NCBI GenBank assembly: GCA_014706385.1
Contig: JACGZH010000001.1
Location: 1,612,001-1,676,000, forward strand
Reading direction: 5' to 3'
DNA length: 64,000 nucleotides
From: Phaffia rhodozyma
Lineage: Eukaryota; Basidiomycota; Tremellomycetes; Cystofilobasidiales; Mrakiaceae
Of the stretch, positions 44,729 through 54,165 are shown piece by piece (the first letter of the stretch is position 1; the number at the start of each line of letters is the position of its first letter). A program made the position numbers and the translations under genes. Below the pieces are notes generated by a model. It made no database searches. It saw only the letters and a program-made list of their open reading frames with translations, and was not told the origin of the DNA.

Positions 44729-46642
44729 ATGTCGGCCTCAAAAACAAGAAACGAACGACTCCTGGTCGAGCTATCCAAGCTGCCTGGCGTGAGTTTTGTC
44801 TTGACATCCGTCGTTTCCCTCTATCTCACTATGCCCAATAATTATCATCTTGAATCCACATGTATTCTGACCAATACACTCATCTGCCTACTCGCATGCT
44901 CAGAACGACATATGTGCAGACTGTAGATCTCCAGCTCCGAGATGGTGCTCTTGGAACTTAGGAATCTTTCTTTGTGTGAGCTGTGCGAGCGTGCACCGAA
45001 AGATGGGCGTAAGTCTAGTCGTGTTTATACCATACTCTCTTTTCCTCTGAGACGGTTTGAGGCTGGCTAGATGAAATGTGCTCGCTCGCTCGTCCTAATA
45101 TGCTTCTATCGTTCTCCTGTCCGTGGACTTACAGACGCACATCAGTAGAGTCAAAAGTTTAACATTGGAGTAAGCAATCATCTCTGCCTTTCAAAAAAGA
45201 GAGAGAGTGTTTGTTTTGTGGCTAACGCATCCCATCAATCGCCCTGTCCCTCGAATAGCACGTTCACCAGAGAACAAGTTGATACAATAAGAGATATCGG
45301 CAACATCAAGTCAAACTTGAAGATCAATAACGATGATTCTCGAAATCCTCCCCCTACCAATCTCGAACATGGAGAGAGGGATAACGAGCTTGAGAGGTAC
45401 GTAATTCCGTGTACCGATAGTGATGCTCATGATGCAAGCTAACATGCTTTATCTACCATACACATCACAAGATATATCCGCCGAAAGTACGATACCTCAC
45501 TATCAAAGTCATCGATCGTTCAGGCAGCCTTTCGCCATAATCCGGCCCAATCGTCTCCTGTCCCTGTGGCTTCCTCATCATCCCTCTATGCGGCTCATCC
45601 ATCGAGCCGCGCTCATCAAAACGACGCGGATGAACTGTCACCGCCTCCACTTCCTGTTCGAACACCTTCACAAGCGCCGTCGAGCTCTATGACGACTAAA
45701 GACTCAGCAAAGGCCCCGGTATTTGGAAGCATGCTAGAACACCGGCCAGCAAACGGACAAGGTGTTGGCCATCCAGGTGGGGTAGAACCTATGAGACGTG
45801 GTAGAGTAGCACCAACTCAAGGAACGACATCTTCATTGACTAGCCAGCCTCTGCAGTATGCTGTTCCTTCGGCTTTTCAGCAGCAGCAACAGTCTTCATA
45901 CCAGATACAGCCACCTCTCCAATATGTCACCCAACCATCCTTTCAGTATACAGCTCCTCAACAAGGGAGTCAGAACCCAGGTCTACAGTCATTTCCATCT
46001 CCTCAGAATCCCCAACTGCAGCAGCAACAACAGCTTTCGTTCCAGTCTCAGCCTCAAGCTGTACCTCCTCAGTCTTCTTACCAATCTTATGGGGGGTGGT
46101 TTGACCTCCGATCGACTGGCAACGGCCCTACTGAGTTTTTCTCGAATCAGTACGCTCAGTCTCAGCCCACACCTTCATCATCCTCTGTCTATGACTCCTT
46201 GTCAACTGGTGGCTCGTATGGAAGCCAAGGTTCGTTTCCAACCGGGATGGAAAGTGGCCAGTACCCGAATATTCAACTTCAACAGCAGCAACAGTCACAA
46301 ATACAAGGACAGCAACAGTCGGCATATGGATTGTTCAACTCATCAACCGGGTTCTCTTTTCAACAGCAACAGCCAGGCCCTTCATCGACTAGCTCATACT
46401 CTCTCTCAAACGGAATGAATGGATCGAGTATGATGAGCCAGAGTCCAGGTCTGAATCAAACCCAGAGCCAGAGTCAAGGTCAGTTTGTCAATGGGTTATC
46501 CGGACAGTCAACATCAACGATGGGTCAGGGGCAGATGCAGATGCAGATGCAAGGTCAAGCGCAGGGGCAAGGTTTTGGAACACAGAGTGGTTTCATGATG
46601 GGAATGATGCCCTCTCGAACAGGCGCTGGATGGCACGCATAG
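44729..46642 (+). CDS. ArfGAP-domain protein with Gln-rich C-terminus (Gts1/Age2/SMAP-like)
   Basis: GTPase-activating protein for Arf in vesicle traffic. MSASKTRNERLLVELSKLPG splices to NDICADCRSPAPRWCSWNLG, IFLCVSCASVHRKMG and THISRVKSLTLD, giving the complete ArfGAP zinc finger CxxC-x16-CxxC and the finger Arg. TFTREQVDTIRDIGN and ERYIRRKYDTSLS finish the domain (about 120 residues). The remaining 350 residues are low-complexity, rich in Ser/Pro and then Gln/Ser/Gly/Met, with runs such as QQQQQSQIQGQQQ and GQGQMQMQMQGQAQGQG, and end RTGAGWHA (stop 46640-46642). A Q-rich tail is reminiscent of yeast Gts1; SMAP-type is the alternative. It is divergent from LCB1 with 247 bp between ATGs, which contain a (CGA)n run at 44624-44640. 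Confidence 0.88.
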
Positions 46643-46962
46643 TGATCGAGCGGGAGTGTCTGATTTCTTTCTTTCTATATCTTTGAACTTTTTAAACATC
46701 TCCGTTGTAGTCATATCATCTGCTTCTCCTTTCTCTCTCCTTGTTTTTTTTTCTTCTTCTTTTTTTCTTTTGGATGGACTCTCTTTTCTACCCGAAGGAA
46801 ACATTGTTTTGCTTAGGTCTTTTCTCTCTACACTATTTGTAGAGCTGGCTCGTATTTCTCTTCCAGAAATCACGAAGAAAACCCCTCAAAAGTCGTATTG
46901 GTCGGTGATCTCGACTGGACAGATTTGTTCATGATATTTGATGAAAATTGATTCAATACTTA
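46643..46962. other. Convergent intergenic region
   Basis: The 320 bp between two convergent stops are T-rich, with long T/TTC runs near 46740-46775 consistent with 3'-UTR sequence. No gene is visible. Confidence 0.35.
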
Positions 46963-47672
46963 TCATAGCTCTTTCACCTTCATCTTCTTCTCCCTTCTCG
47001 ATACATGATCTTGGTCTGTCGATCTTGTGGATGAGGAGGATGATTTATTTGATCGAATCTGTTCGGCTCGAACCCTCACCTGAGCTAGACTACCGAACGA
47101 ACGCCAAGTTGAGCGGATGAGAAGTGCCTTTATAGTTCGAGTCGTAATTTCGGTGATCAATAAGAAATAACACTTGTCAGTTTCAAGCATGATGAAAATA
47201 CTGCTCCATCTATGACTGAGCGCCTCGATCGGTTGGGAAGAGAAACGAAGAGAGAAGAGATGGGATGAAACAGAGAGGCAAAAGGCGACGCTTACCAGGC
47301 CAAGGACCGACTGAACCAGTGCGGGCGCGGCGACGAAGAGGAGAAGCCAGGCTACTCTGTGTGCCTTCGGAAGGAGATAGGGAACGACAGTTGGGAAGTC
47401 GGTAAGGTCTATGAACGAAGGATTGGAGCATAGAAGGGCTTCGGTCACTGTGAAGTAGAAGGCAGAGGTAAGCGTCACCCTTGGCACAAAACATACTCAG
47501 TAATCAGACAGTACGAACGAGAGAGTAAGCTCAAGGCGAGCACGATGTTGGGAGTATTTCGAAAACGAAAGAGGGCCACGATGATGGCGAACGACAATGA
47601 GAGAGCAAGCGCAGGGGAGTCCTCTGATCTAACATCTCGCCAGATGGACCTTAATAGTGAAGAATACTCCAT
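46963..47672 (-). CDS. Small multi-pass membrane protein, unknown family
   Basis: The start MEYSSLLRSIWRDVRSEDSP at 47672 is followed by hydrophobic segments LALSLSFAIIVALFRF and NIVLALSLLSRS. After an intron come VTLTSAFYFTVTEALLCSNP, then FPTVVPYLLPKAHRV, WLLLFVAAPALVQSVLGL, and after another intron YFLLITEITTRTIKALLI. The C-terminus is cytosolic-like and basic (RSTWRSFGSLAQVRVRAEQI...SRREKKMKVKEL). I count about four membrane helices in roughly 190-200 residues. I do not recognise the family. The middle intron (about 47180-47300) is poorly resolved. Reading-frame continuity and hydrophobic patterning support a real gene. The partner gene PAQR starts 186 bp away on the other strand. Confidence 0.55.
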
Positions 47673-47858
47673 GAGTTTATGATGTTGTCGGATGGGTGTT
47701 GTTGATGGTCGATGACGAAACGAAACGAAAACTCTGGTTGGACGAATGATGAGCCAACAACCATCAACTAACAACCATCAACTTCAACCTAAAACCCAGT
47801 GCGACCTCCAACCTCTAGACTGTTTGGGGTATCTGCTAGCAGCTCTTCCTCCTCCTCT

Positions 47859-50704
47859 ATGAGCTCATCGGTATCTTCAAACTCTTCCACAGACATGTCT
47901 GTATCAGTATCATCATCGCCATCACCATTATCTTCACAAGATAAATCACCGGTAGAGACAGAGAGAGAATCAGAGTCCGATCCATTCGCATCCTCTTTTT
48001 CTACCTCTACTCCTTTTGCAACCTCTTCTCGCGTGTCTCCTTCTCCTCTAACTCTTCCCGAAGCCTCCAATCTTCCGTCAAGCACTTTTCAGGAACCAGT
48101 CAGACCGAAAAGCCGAAGGAGAGGACAGTCAGAGTCGGCGGCTTGGTCGGATACAGCCGTGAGTTCTTGTCCAGTCCCTTTTTATCACCCATAGAAATGC
48201 TGGGGATAACCCGGATCAACCGAACGAGAACTGACCGTCGTTAAGCTAACCTATCGTTGCTTTCACTTCTTTTGAATTCAGTCCGGCCTGTTTTCATACT
48301 TTCCAACTTTGTCCACAGGATACCATTTGCCTAACATTCAGGCTCTCGACCTCGACCTGCCGACCGTTCCGTCTCACCTGACCTACTCGTCTCTCCGATC
48401 AAGTCTACTCTCCCACATCGGTGAACTGGAGCGCAGGCTTGTCACTTATGTCACCATTATGGGTGATGTCGATGCTCATCACCCAGAAGACGAGCCAAGC
48501 TTCTTCAAGACCCATAGTCGAACAGGATCAGCTTCTTCGATGATTAGCCCAGAGGTCCTACTACACCACGTAAAGTTTCTTCGGGAAGAAGCTCTCCGAC
48601 TTCTCCCTAGCCTCCAGCATTACTCTCCTCTCCAGTTGCGCGACCTGACTCCGCTGCAACAACCGTCTTCAACCACTGCCAACCACGTCCGTCAGCCTCT
48701 GACAAGTTTTCTTTCAAGCTTACCTTCCAGACTAGACTATCTTCACGCATCTGTCCCAATGTTGCCCTCTTCCAGCTCTTTCTCTTCTCGGCTACCGGAT
48801 CTCTCTTTTTCTCCAACGTCCCCATTAGGTATAGGCGCTCAACAAGTGCTTACTTTGCTCGACTCTATCCTTCCCGACGACAACCATATCTCCCAGACCG
48901 ACCAAGATGATGAATCCGGGCTTGTCTTCCCGGCATTCCCTAACCGAACGTCCAACAGGTACCGAGAGCTTGAAGCAATTGTATCCAAGGGAAAACTTAC
49001 TAGGCGAGGGACCACAGAGTCAGTTTCGAGAGCAGAGAGCGAAAGGGCCATGTCGGAGAAAGGAAGAGATGACGGCGAAGACGATATGGACCTCGATTTT
49101 GAGGACGAGGTGATCCTCACAAAAGTGGAAGTTATCGAAGTCACCGTAGAAATGGCCGTCCAGCGGGCGGCTGAGGCCCATAATGGGCTCATTGGATTCG
49201 ATGACCTTCCTATCCTCTGGCAGAATAACGAATTTGTTCTCACAGGATATCGGTTCATTCCTATAGACCAATGGCCGAAGCTTTTCAAGAGTTTGTTTAC
49301 ATGTCATAACGAGACTGGTACGTAGCCACCCTTTCCTGTGGACCTCTTTATTTTTTCAGGCATGCGCTGATCCCCTTTTCTCTTTTATGAATTAACTAGT
49401 TAACATTCATTCGCACTTGACCACTTCTTTACTTGTTCTGCTCTGCATTCCCTACGTGATCTTTGTCTCCTCGCCGTTCACGGCGATCGAGTCCGCCTCA
49501 TCCTCCTCTTTTATGGACACCGCCGTTCTCTGCTTCTTCCTCCTGGCCGCTTTCAAAGTACGTATCGCTATCTATCATACCTCTGATTTGAGAGAGCTTA
49601 CTTTGCTATTGGTGCTACCATATCAATTGACAAATTTCTCTTCATCCTTGTCAGTGCTTATTCTGTTCGTCAATTTGGCACTTATTCGCAGGTTGTGCAA
49701 CCAAACGATACTTCATTACCTTTGCCTGTGTCGTGCGTATTTACCTGCTTATGCATGAAAACCTCTTAGGAATGGAGATTGAAATTACAAACTATTCCTT
49801 CTGGTATTGATGAACCCGATAGGATTACTTCGGAATAGCCTGGCTCATCGCTGCAAGCGTCAATACAGTCGTCAGTACCTCAGTTATTACATGCATGTCG
49901 GATCCGACTCCTTGGGTGAGCAAAGGATATTGATCAAAGTACGCTTCTAGGTCTACTTTGGCTTCTATTGTCAGCCTGGACCGATGGTTTTCTATGGACT
50001 TGTAACTTTCGGAGTTGGAGTGAGCAGTCTTCTTCCTTTTTCACCATGTCTTGGATCTCTTTTCTCACAAGCTTTGAATCTTTGTCATAGATTGCTGGAT
50101 CTACATTACCGTTTATGCAATGGTTCAATGAGCGCAAGAACAAGGTGCGTCTTCTGTAGCCACAATCAACCTTGCTGTTTGGTTGACTTATATTCATTTC
50201 TCTCTCTTTCTATTTGAACTCAACGGGGCATCAGGGCTACCGCATTGCTTTCTTCCTCGCCATGGCGCTCTCTGCTTTAGGACCCATAGCACATATGTCT
50301 CTCATCCATGGACTTGCCCAAACAGGCAAATTCATCAAACCATTGACACCGATGATTGGCAGTTATCTAGCGGGCCTATGGTTCTATGCGAATCATTATC
50401 CGGAAGTTCGATGGCCAGGGGTGAGTTTCTTCCCTCTCTTTTCTCTGGGTCGGATGGTGGAGAATACTAACCAACTGTTGATGAATTTCTCTTTTACTTT
50501 TGAAAGCGATTTGACTTCGTAGGCGCGAGTCACAACATCTGGCATTGGTTCATTGTCCTCGCCATTTATTGCCATTATGTGGGCGTACTCGAGTTGTATA
50601 GGACGAAACACCAATTCGCTTGTTCGGCTGTTCAATCGAGTCCTTTTTCTGCAAACCTGCCTTTTGGCTTGAAGGCTGCTTTCGGGAGTGATGGCTTGTT
50701 TTAA
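47859..50704 (+). CDS. PAQR / hemolysin III-family seven-helix protein (Izh3-like)
   Basis: PAQR proteins (adiponectin/progestin receptors, yeast Izh) are seven-helix membrane proteins with a zinc-dependent, ceramidase-like site. The first 400 residues are cytosolic and low-complexity: a Ser-rich start (MSSSVSSNSSTDMSVSV), SGLFSYFPTLSTGYHLPNIQ, and an acidic segment DDGEDDMDLDFEDEVIL. The core begins LPILWQNNEFVLTGYRF, IPIDQWPKLFKSLFTCHNET and VNIHSHL, then helices including IWHLFAGC, VDYFGIAWLIAASVNTV and YRIAFFLAMALSALGPIAH. It closes with FVGASHNIWHWFIVLAIYCH. The metal ligands expected in motifs 1 and 3 (SxxxH and HxxxH-like: IWHLF, ASHNIWHW) are present. The long N-terminus resembles yeast Izh3. 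The start is the first in-frame ATG; a short upstream coding exon is possible. Confidence 0.9.
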
Positions 50705-51240
50705 TAATATAAAAGATGATTGGTTCATCTTCCCTTCTTTTTGGCTCCGTTTCCAATTCTCTTTTTTAATTGTTGTCATTATCACTATTGCTGGTGCTTC
50801 CCTTTCTTCTTCCTCGTTTCGATACCCCATCTCTTTTCTCTTCTTCTTCTTCTTGTTCTTCCTTCCTTCACTTTCTTCCATCCATCATCCATTTACACAC
50901 ACCTCATATAATTTCTTGAACTCTTGCATTTTATCGAGCATGTCTTCCTTCTCGTTCTCTTTGTTGGTAACGATAGATAAGGATTCTATCAATAAGAAGA
51001 CAAAGCAAAGAGAAAAAAGGTTATACCTCCCTCTTAATACATCATAACTCTTTCATTCTCAATGTATCTCATACGTTATTCTTCTACAGTCTTACTCTCA
51101 TGGCACTTGCCCCTCTTGGTGACTTAAGAATGAAAGCCATAAGAATTATATACGGACTTGAAAATGTTCTTAAAGAAATGATCCACAGACATACAGAATA
51201 AGAAAATAGAAGGAAGCAGCAGTGCTCTTCTCCTTCAACA
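50705..51240. other. Convergent intergenic region
   Basis: The 536 bp between PAQR and Caj1-like stop codons are T/C rich with ttcttcttcttcttg runs near 50840-50865. They look like 3'-UTR sequence. Open frames on both strands here are simple-sequence by-products. Confidence 0.35.
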
Positions 51241-53777
51241 TTAGAGCTTGGCCTCTTTGTCTCCTGATTCTGAATGAGAAGCAGACTTTTTCCCCCAGAA
51301 ACCGAAACCACCAGTCCGTCTTCGCTCTTCCTTTATCTTCTCCTTCTCTCGCTCAACTTGAGCGTCTAGTGTGGTGGTCGATGATCCTTCTGCCGTTGAC
51401 GTTACCGTTGCAGTGTAGGTAGAAGAGGCAAAGCCGGAGGTGGAAGATGTTGATGGTGTATAGGTGGAGGTAGCAGGACCAGTCGATTTAGAAGGGCAAG
51501 CCTTCTCGGCGTGTAGACGGGCTTCCTTCTTTTCAGCTTCTTTCCTCTTCTTGGAAGGCAATGCTGCTTGGGCGACTAGCCTAAGGAAGGCAAGAGAGAG
51601 TACAAGAAGTTGATTGGAATTCTAGAGATTAGCATAGTGATGGGAAAGAACAAGAGAAGAACAGAAGAGAAAAAGAAGGCTGACCTCTCGAGCTCTCGAC
51701 GTTCTTCATCCGACTCGTCAGGTTCCGTGGCTTTGAATACAGCGCCGACGGTGATGATTGCTTTGGCCCGAATAATGAGGGTCTCATCAGAAACACCAGA
51801 TTTCTTGGTGAGCACACCGTCGAGCACTTCGGAAAGGACCTGAATAACTTCGAACTTCGTTCCTCGCCATGTAGTCAACAAGATCTTCATGGGAAGGAAA
51901 AGGCAAGAAAAAAAAATGATGCAAACCGATAAATCTCACATTTCAACGATGAGAACGCTGGGCAGACAGATGTGAAGAGAAAGCAAGACGATACCTTGGA
52001 AGTGACATCCTTTGCAAGCGCCTCTAGCTCTTCCTCACCCAAAGTCTGGTTCTCCTGTTGCTTCTCCATCTCCTCCATTGCGGCCTGTACGTCCATCGCG
52101 CTACCCAACACACCCCAACCCTCTTTGACGAGACTGCCCTTCTCTTTTATCCGAGAAAAGAATCCGCCACCGAAGAATCGTTTGGACTTAAGGAAAGTGG
52201 TTGCTTTGGTAGTATAGATATTACCTATCGTATGAAGGAGCTGTTCTCATTCCATTTTGATACAATGGAAAGGAAAAATAGCTATCAGAGTTCTGTTCCA
52301 AAAGGTCGTGTAACCCTTGTAGTCGAGGAGACAATATGGAAAAAGGAAGACCGACCTCAACTCCAAAGCTCTCTAACTTGAGATCTTCGGCCTCTGTTCT
52401 CATGGATTCTATAAACTTTCGGGTTTCTTCATCGTCTTTATCGCCCGGCTTCTTAGCATTAACGAACGGTCTAATTCGGTCGATCAACTTCTTTTGCAAT
52501 AGCTCGACTCGCTCGACCCTGGCCTTTTCCTTTGCCTCTTCCATCTCTGCCAGCTTCTTCTGCTGCTCGGGAGTGACCGTGGGCTTCTTGCTCTTCTTGA
52601 AAGAATCGCCCGTGGGAGGCGTGCTGGTTCCTGTAGCAGCCGCAGACGTCGAAGACGGAGCAGCTGGAGAGCCAGAGCTGGAGGAAAGGTGATGTTGAAG
52701 AGACTGGGTGGCAGGAGATGGAATATTGTTGCTTGGCGCAGCCGGATTCGATGTGGGCACGAAGGTAGGGGTTGGTTCAGTCGTCTCGGTTGACGGATGG
52801 GTGGTCGTGGTATCCGCCGAAGTAGCGGTATCTGCCGCAGAAGTCGAGGCGGCAGGCTTGGGAGCTGCTCCCCCAGACATCTCGGCTTCCATTTGAGCCC
52901 GTTCTTCTGAAGACCTGGAGCAAGGGTATTGTTCAGTCGAATTAATTGAGGCCATCTGTTGGATAATAAATAAGAAAAAAACGCTAGACATACATCATGA
53001 CTTCGGCCTGACCCATGAAGTCCTTGATCAAGCTAATCTCTCCGATGAGGTCCATAAAACGTTCGCCTCCGAAAAGAGATCCAAAGAGCTCAGATGGGTC
53101 CTGCATGCCTCCGTCCGGTTGTCCCTGTTGATAAAATGAGAGGAAGAATGAGAAATAGTGTTATCAAAATTATGATATACAGGATTGAGATAAATGAGAA
53201 GGAAAGAGAAAACGCACCAGTTGCTTCTTTCCGTACTTGTCATAATTTGCTCGAAGATCTGGGTCAGACAGGATCTGATAGGCTTCTCCGACCTCCTTGA
53301 ACTTTGTCTCGGCATCAGAAGATGAGTTCTTGTCTGAACGAACAAGGGCGAGGAGATGAATGCAGAGTGGTGTTAGGCGATCCGACGGGCTGTGCCCAAG
53401 ACATACTTTTGAGCAAACATACCAGGATGAAACTAGCGGGAAGAGGATTGTTGATCGAAGAGTCAGGTGAGAAAGAAGCAAGCCAGCTTTTTTCGAGGGA
53501 ATATCCATGATGCCTACCTTGATAGCAAGCTTTCGATACGCTTTCTTGAGCTCGGTGTCGGTCGCTGGACAAGAGCGGGAAATGAATGAAGCAAGGAAGG
53601 AATTTAGATTAAACAAATGCGCGCGTTAGGAGAGGTGAGCATCTTGCTTACCTTCAGGAGTGACCTCGAGGATATCGTAGTCTGTTTTATTGGAGCTTGA
53701 CAAAAATAATCAGTAGCCGGCAGGAATATGCATTGATACTATACGATATCCAACTGACACTCTGTTTCTACAGGCAT
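51241..53777 (-). CDS. Caj1/Djp1-like J-domain protein (DnaJ + DnaJ-X)
   Basis: Hsp40 co-chaperone. The N-terminus MPVETE (53777) splices to [14 protein letters not shown], then [15 protein letters not shown], a 10-nt microexon (53423-53432) giving FHP plus the first base of Asp, then [20 protein letters not shown] and [19 protein letters not shown]. The HPD motif is therefore complete. A region like yeast Caj1 follows ([34 protein letters not shown]). A Ser/Thr/Ala/Pro-rich linker and a coiled coil ([35 protein letters not shown]) lead to the DnaJ-X domain: [58 protein letters not shown]. The C-terminus is Lys/Ser-rich ([18 protein letters not shown]). The exact donor after MPVETE is uncertain. 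It could serve in peroxisomal or general protein handling. Confidence 0.9.
53423..53432 (-). other. 10-nt microexon encoding F-H-P-(D)
   Basis: On the minus strand the order is acceptor TAG, then TTTCATCCTG, then donor GTATGT. The preceding exon ends in phase 0 after AIK and the following exon opens with AC in phase 1, so the join reads K-F-H-P-D-K-N. Without this exon the J-domain loses its HPD motif and the frame. Confidence 0.85.
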
Positions 53778-54165
53778 TGTTCAAGTTGTCGGTGTTGTCG
53801 TCGATAGAGAAGGTGAGTTGATAGAAAGCGGCGGGCGAAGCAAGAGCGGACGATTACGTGGCGGTTACGTGGGGACGAGTAAGTGTGATTGCGGTGCAAG
53901 CGTCACGTGCCAACACACGTGACGCGAACAGACACGTGCACGTTGTGGCAGTGTTGATTACGTACACATATACCCGCGCGGCCACATGCCCTCTGCTCAC
54001 TCGGATGGCACCACCTTATCGCCTTGAGCTGTGGAGGAATTTGGAATTGATCCGATCGAGAGTTAACTCTTTTTTTCCCTACTCATCTCTTCGGCCGTTG
54101 TTTGCTCTTCTTTGTATACTCAACACCCGCTCGCATACACACATACATATATATCTATACGTCCA
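53778..54165. promoter_or_regulatory. Divergent Caj1-like / MTHFR promoter with E-box cluster
   Basis: These 388 bp separate two divergent ATGs. Three CACGTG cores lie within 35 bp: 53904-53909 (TCACGTG), 53916-53921 (CACGTGA) and 53933-53938. Two further ACGTGG half-matches lie at about 53856 and 53867. In yeasts TCACGTG recruits Cbf1 with Met4/Met28 to sulfur and methionine genes. The MTHFR gene next to it belongs to that pathway, so methionine-responsive control is a reasonable inference. Confidence 0.65.

Noticed and set aside
50396..50881. Minus-strand Lys/Glu-rich frame opposite the PAQR 3' end
   Set aside because: It is the complement of TTC/TTT-rich 3' sequence and overlaps strong PAQR exons.
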